51,880 bases of DNA from an uncultured Dorea sp. (GTDB lineage Bacteria; Bacillota; Clostridia; Lachnospirales; Lachnospiraceae): assembly GCA_948602995.1 (NCBI GenBank), contig CAPEBR010000007.1, positions 118,565 to 170,444 on the forward strand, in the 5' to 3' direction. Under the pieces are notes generated by a model. The model saw only the letters and a program-made list of their open reading frames with translations. It was not told the DNA's origin and did not search any database. The number at the start of each line of letters is the position of its first letter. Position 1 is the first letter of the stretch. The translations under genes and the position numbers were made by a program. Positions 48,750-51,880 of this stretch are shown in pieces.

Positions 48750-48797
48750 CAAGTTGGGGACGGGGCATTTTTAAAAATGCCCCGTCCCCAATTTGTT
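48748..48797. terminator. Palindromic convergent terminator, repeat copy 2
   Basis: The core 48754-48791 (38 bp) is a perfect palindrome, TTGGGGACGGGGCA to TTTTT/AAAAA and complement; outer bases extend it with one G-T mismatch. The inner 36 bp are identical to the palindrome at 30333-30378. It separates the convergent ddl and glmM genes and overlaps the ends of both. Confidence 0.85.
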
Positions 48798-50142
48798 ACT
48801 CTATCATTAGTCCTTCTGCCTTGATGACATCTATGACTTGTGTTACGTATTTTTCGCAGAGCTCATCGATGGATGCTTCTACCATGACGCGGATGACAGG
48901 CTCTGTTCCGCTTTCTCTTACGAGGATGCGGCCATCATCGCCGAGTGCTTCTGCCACGGCGTTCACTGCTTTTATGACCTCAGGATTCTCCCGTGCGGTT
49001 TTCTTGTCTAATACTCTTACGTTCCGAAGAAGCTGCGGGTAGATCTTCACTGGTTCTGCAAGCTTTGAAAGACTCATCTTTTTCTCAAGTATGACTTCCA
49101 TAACCATAAGAGATGTGAGGATTCCGTCGCCAGTTGTGGCATGCTTACTGAATATAATATGCCCGGACTGTTCTCCGCCGAGGCAGAAATCATTTTTCAC
49201 CATGTTCTCGTATACATATTTATCTCCCACAGCGGTCTTCTCGTATTTGATGCCTGCTTTGTCACATGCCTTATAAAGACCGAGGTTCGACATGATTGTT
49301 GTTACAATGGTATTGCCGCTTAAGCGGGCGTTTTCTTTCAAGTATCTTCCGCAGATGTAGAGAATCAGGTCACCGTCAACTACTTCGCCGTTCTCGTCCA
49401 CAGCGATACAGCGGTCTGCGTCCCCGTCAAATGCGAAGCCTACGTCCAGCTTTTTCTCTTTCACAAACTTCTGAAGCACCTCGATATGTGTGGATCCGCA
49501 GTTTGTGTTGATATTGAGTCCGTCCGGCTCACAGTTAATGACATAGGTCTTTGCACCAAGGGCGTCGTATACGCTCTTTGCAATGGCAAATGCACTTCCG
49601 TTTGAACAGTCCAGTCCCACTCTCATATCTTCAAAGGAACGGGTTGCAAGGGAAATGAGATAACCAATATAACGGTTTCTTCCTGCTGCATAGTCAATGG
49701 TTCGTCCGATATTTTCCTTCTTCGCAAGAGGAAGCTCGGAGGTCCCGCCGTCAATATAGCGCTCAATCTTCTCTTCTATCTCAGCCTCCATCTTGTGTCC
49801 TTTTCCATTAATAATCTTGATTCCATTATCATAGAAGGGATTATGGCTTGCGGAAATCATAATTCCACAGTCAAAGCCCTCTGTTCTTGTTACATAGGAT
49901 ACACTCGGGGTTGTGGTTACGTGAAGAAGGTATGCATTTGCTCCAGATGCAGTAAGGCCTGCGGCTAAGGCATACTCGAACATGTAGCTGCTTCTTCTTG
50001 TGTCCTTTCCGATAACGATCCTTGCCTTATGTTCCTGTCCGTAATACCATCCCAGATATCTTCCCACCTTAAATGCATGCTCAACGGTCAGTACTTCATT
50101 GGCTTCTCCACGGAAACCGTCCGTTCCAAAATATTTGCCCAT
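48796..50142 (-). CDS. glmM: Phosphoglucosamine mutase
   Basis: Converts glucosamine 6-phosphate to glucosamine 1-phosphate for UDP-GlcNAc. The 448-residue length is standard. Blocks: KYFGTDGFRGEAN at the start, catalytic Ser99 in MISASHNPFYDNGIKI, metal loop FDGDADRCIAV, GEQSGHIIF (GlmM-type sugar loop) and RESGTEPVIRVM (phosphate-binding). It differs from the longer phospho-sugar mutase at 7820-9541, which belongs to the mannan locus. ATG; own promoter about 110 bases upstream. Confidence 0.96.
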   Translation of the reverse strand: MGKYFGTDGFRGEANEVLTVEHAFKVGRYLGWYYGQEHKARIVIGKDTRRSSYMFEYALAAGLTASGANAYLLHVTTTPSVSYVTRTEGFDCGIMISASHNPFYDNGIKIINGKGHKMEAEIEEKIERYIDGGTSELPLAKKENIGRTIDYAAGRNRYIGYLISLATRSFEDMRVGLDCSNGSAFAIAKSVYDALGAKTYVINCEPDGLNINTNCGSTHIEVLQKFVKEKKLDVGFAFDGDADRCIAVDENGEVVDGDLILYICGRYLKENARLSGNTIVTTIMSNLGLYKACDKAGIKYEKTAVGDKYVYENMVKNDFCLGGEQSGHIIFSKHATTGDGILTSLMVMEVILEKKMSLSKLAEPVKIYPQLLRNVRVLDKKTARENPEVIKAVNAVAEALGDDGRILVRESGTEPVIRVMVEASIDELCEKYVTQVIDVIKAEGLMIE

Positions 50143-50248
50143 AATTCATCTCCTCCATGTCATCTGACATTCTTCATAACAGATCCGGCAGGCTGCCCGG
50201 TTATACCTGTAACTGGGGAGTGCCTTTACAGTTATTTACATCTTTACT

Positions 50249-50277
50249 ATTATATAGCGTTTTATTTTAAGATACAA
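50249..50277 (-). promoter_or_regulatory. Promoter of glmM
   Basis: Minus strand TTGTAT (50272-50277), 17-base spacer, TATAAT (50249-50254). Confidence 0.7.
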
Positions 50278-50316
50278 CCCCTAATATTAAGCCCTTTATA
50301 AAAGCGTTACCTGCTC

Positions 50317-50408
50317 GTTACTGTTCACACAGGACTTTGCATTTACTGCAAAGTCCGTAAGAAAATGATTCAAGTATGAGCAAATCCCATTCGCGAAGCA
50401 AATTTATC
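50317..50408 (+). repeat. Small repeat element, copy D (right end lost)
   Basis: Starts with the intact 12-bp terminal repeat GTTACTGTTCAC. The hairpin GGACTTTGCA/TGCAAAGTCC follows, with compensating changes relative to copies A and C. Then comes GATTCAAGTATGAGCAAA and CCCATTCGCGAAGCAAATTT, after which similarity stops. No right terminal repeat or flanking duplication is seen. Confidence 0.8.
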
Positions 50409-50542
50409 TAAAAAAATACAACTTCGCATTTTGAAGGTCTTTAGACAAGGAGGCTTCAGACAATATAAACAGCAGGGCAGCAAAACAGACTGAATCTCCG
50501 GTCCATCTGATGATTTGTACTCTGATTTCCAGATGGCTCCTT

Positions 50543-51175
50543 TTATGTCAGGAACAAGCTCTGCTGCTCATACTCCTGTTCCCGCCAAAGCTCTGGCGGA
50601 GTTTTATGCATCGCATATTCCGTGAACTTATCATCATAAACCCAGTCCTCCAGATCGCTCTCTTCCAAAATCACCGGCATACGGTTATGGACAGGACTGG
50701 CAGAAACGTTCGCCTGTGTTGTAAGAATTATAAAGCGCTCCTCTTCCTGAAACTGGTTATAGAAGCCCGCCATAAATAAAACCGGCCTGGCCTCTCTGAA
50801 AAATGTTACCTTATTTTTATCAGAATCCCACTCGTAAAAATGCTTTGCCGGGATAATGCAGCGTCTGTGCCGCACACTGTCACAGAATGTCCTTCGTTCT
50901 AACGCAGTCTCCGCCCTGGCATTGATCAACAGCACTTTCTTCTGATACTGCGGAAACCCCCAGTACATTTCTTTTAATTCAAATGCCGATGCATTTGGGG
51001 TTACCAAGTCCGGTGCTAACAGCTCTTTCTGCCGGCTATGGCAAGTCAGGATACCGGCAGGCTGGGACGGGTAAATATCCCCTGTACGCATTTTCTGTAT
51101 CCGCAGATTTATGCCGCGAATCACCCGTTCAATCTCTTTGACTGTCCCCTCATCTATATAGAACCGTCCGCACAT
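50543..51175 (-). CDS. SRAP/HMCES family protein (YedK-like abasic-site DNA-protein crosslinker)
   Basis: Product of 210 residues. It begins MCGRFY, with catalytic Cys2 after Met removal. Other active-site positions are the Asn in LINARAET, Glu in AKHFYEWDSD and His in VHNRMPVIL. These proteins cap abasic sites in single-stranded DNA. I chose the ATG at 51175: AAGGAGAG precedes it and Cys must be second, so the longer frame is wrong. It overlaps the metallophosphoesterase gene by 22 bases, so the two are co-expressed. Confidence 0.94.
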   Translation of the reverse strand: MCGRFYIDEGTVKEIERVIRGINLRIQKMRTGDIYPSQPAGILTCHSRQKELLAPDLVTPNASAFELKEMYWGFPQYQKKVLLINARAETALERRTFCDSVRHRRCIIPAKHFYEWDSDKNKVTFFREARPVLFMAGFYNQFQEEERFIILTTQANVSASPVHNRMPVILEESDLEDWVYDDKFTEYAMHKTPPELWREQEYEQQSLFLT

Positions 51176-51789
51176 AATTTTTCTCTCCTTTTCCTGTCGC
51201 AGAGTATCCATTCATCCAGTGTAAGCGGGGTATAGTCTGAATACATGCAGAAACAATTAATCATATTCGACGGAATTGCCCTTCTCTCCCCGTCCGGATT
51301 CTTACGGATACTGCTCCTTGTTATCTCCTGGAACTGTTCCAACAGCCGCTGGTCATAGGTATCATGCACATGGCCATAGAGCATATATACTTTAGGATTC
51401 CCATTTCCGTCCCGACGATACTGCCCGTTATAGCACATAATAGGATAGTGGCAAAGGATGACTTTCCGCTTATTATCCTGTAGTTCCTCATAGGGCCTGA
51501 TCCAGACAAAACGGCTGGAATTATAATCCTTATTCTTCAGGAACCGGTCATGGTTCCCCTGAATCAGATATAGCCTCCCATTCAGCTTCCCTAACAGTTC
51601 ATTGGTCTCTTCCGCCTTTCCCCATGACAGGTCGCCTAGAATCACCACCTCGTCATTCTTCCGTACTTTTGCGTTCCATTTCTGCAGCATATATGCATTC
51701 ATTTCCTCCACATCTGCAAATCCCCGGTGATCCATTCTGGTATTCAAGTTCCCGTGAAAGAAATGCGGGTCTGCAATATAATATCTCAA
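51154..51789 (-). CDS. Calcineurin-like metallophosphoesterase
   Basis: Product of 211 residues with all five metal motifs: ADPHFFHGN, GDLSWG, GNHDRF, CHYPIM and GHVHDTYD. It hydrolyses phosphoesters; the natural substrate is unknown. The start is TTG at 51789, with AGGTGA about nine bases upstream; the protein begins RYYIADPHF, typical for this small family. Overlap with the SRAP gene by 22 bases suggests a joint role, possibly nucleic acid repair, but that is inference. Confidence 0.9.
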   Translation of the reverse strand: MRYYIADPHFFHGNLNTRMDHRGFADVEEMNAYMLQKWNAKVRKNDEVVILGDLSWGKAEETNELLGKLNGRLYLIQGNHDRFLKNKDYNSSRFVWIRPYEELQDNKRKVILCHYPIMCYNGQYRRDGNGNPKVYMLYGHVHDTYDQRLLEQFQEITRSSIRKNPDGERRAIPSNMINCFCMYSDYTPLTLDEWILCDRKRREKLCADGSI

Positions 51790-51832
51790 TCTATATCACC
51801 TGCCTATCCTTTCATCTTTTCCAATTTATTAG

Positions 51833-51868
51833 GCGTTTGCGAAACGCTAGAACCCGTATAAATACGGG
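51833..51868. other. Two small hairpins at the window edge
   Basis: GCGTTT/AAACGC (51833-51847) and CCCGTA/TACGGG (51853-51868), the latter followed by ATTCTCTTT. The second could be a plus-strand terminator or the end of an RNA gene outside the window; the edge prevents a decision. Confidence 0.3.
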
Positions 51869-51880
51869 ATTCTCTTTGTT

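Larger units (their letters stand above)
50143..50542. other. Intergenic region upstream of glmM
   Basis: Contains the glmM promoter (50249-50277), a decayed small repeat element (50317-50408) and a CCATCTG/CAGATGG inverted repeat (50503-50536) near the end of the SRAP gene. No gene or RNA is recognised in the remainder. Confidence 0.6.

Noticed and set aside
1..51880. Search for tRNA, rRNA, tmRNA, CRISPR arrays, integrases and transposases
   Set aside because: None could be supported by reading; smpB is present but no tmRNA-like sequence was recognised nearby.

Overview
This looks like a chromosomal window from a Gram-positive gut anaerobe of the Lachnospiraceae (Clostridium cluster XIVa) type. 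The evidence is the secG-rnr-smpB order, ECF-type thiamine uptake behind a TPP riboswitch, strong AGGAGG ribosome binding sites, LacI-controlled glycan uptake, and a mannan pathway laid out like the one described in Roseburia. The species is not resolved. I see no tRNA, rRNA, CRISPR array, transposase gene or phage module.

Layout. 1-6.4 kb: tail of an unknown gene, then (minus strand) MATE efflux, 3-methyladenine glycosylase, a domain-permuted GH3 glucosidase, ThiT with its TPP riboswitch, and an MNT/HEPN gene pair. 6.4-26 kb: a minus-strand beta-mannan utilisation locus. It holds two LacI regulators, a sugar ABC importer without its own ATPase, two GH130 phosphorylases, a secreted GH26 mannanase, a cellobiose 2-epimerase, a YesL-like membrane protein and its unknown partner, CE2- and CE17-like deacetylases, a phosphohexomutase, and a mannose-6-phosphate isomerase fused to half of a degenerate ROK domain. 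26-27.6 kb: a Panacea-type toxin-antitoxin operon with a clear promoter/operator. 27.9-30.3 kb: a sortase-anchored surface protein. 30.3-33.4 kb: smpB, rnr, secG. 33.4-36.3 kb: an AAA/PD-(D/E)XK protein and a ZIP metal transporter. 36.3-45.2 kb: an unusual locus in which a two-component system is divergent from a propeller-containing solute-binding lipoprotein, two sugar-type permeases, a coiled-coil membrane fusion protein and an FtsX/MacB-like membrane protein, with no ATPase. 45.2-51.9 kb: enolase, YitT, Ddl, GlmM, an SRAP protein and a metallophosphoesterase.

How the mannan genes fit together (inference from family knowledge): GH26 cuts mannan outside the cell and the importer takes up oligosaccharides. 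The CE2 and CE17 esterases remove acetyl groups. The GH130_2 enzyme and the epimerase/GH130_1 pair release mannose 1-phosphate and glucose. The mutase and isomerase then deliver fructose 6-phosphate to glycolysis.

The most notable DNA-level signal is a family of small non-coding elements with GTTACT(G/A)TTCA-type terminal inverted repeats. Three copies are flanked by perfect 8-bp direct repeats (35295-35443, 13186-13300, 46555-46597). One copy has inserted exactly at the stop codon of the GH130_1 gene. A second, unrelated palindrome recurs at two convergent gene ends, and one copy supplies the last codons and stop of smpB.
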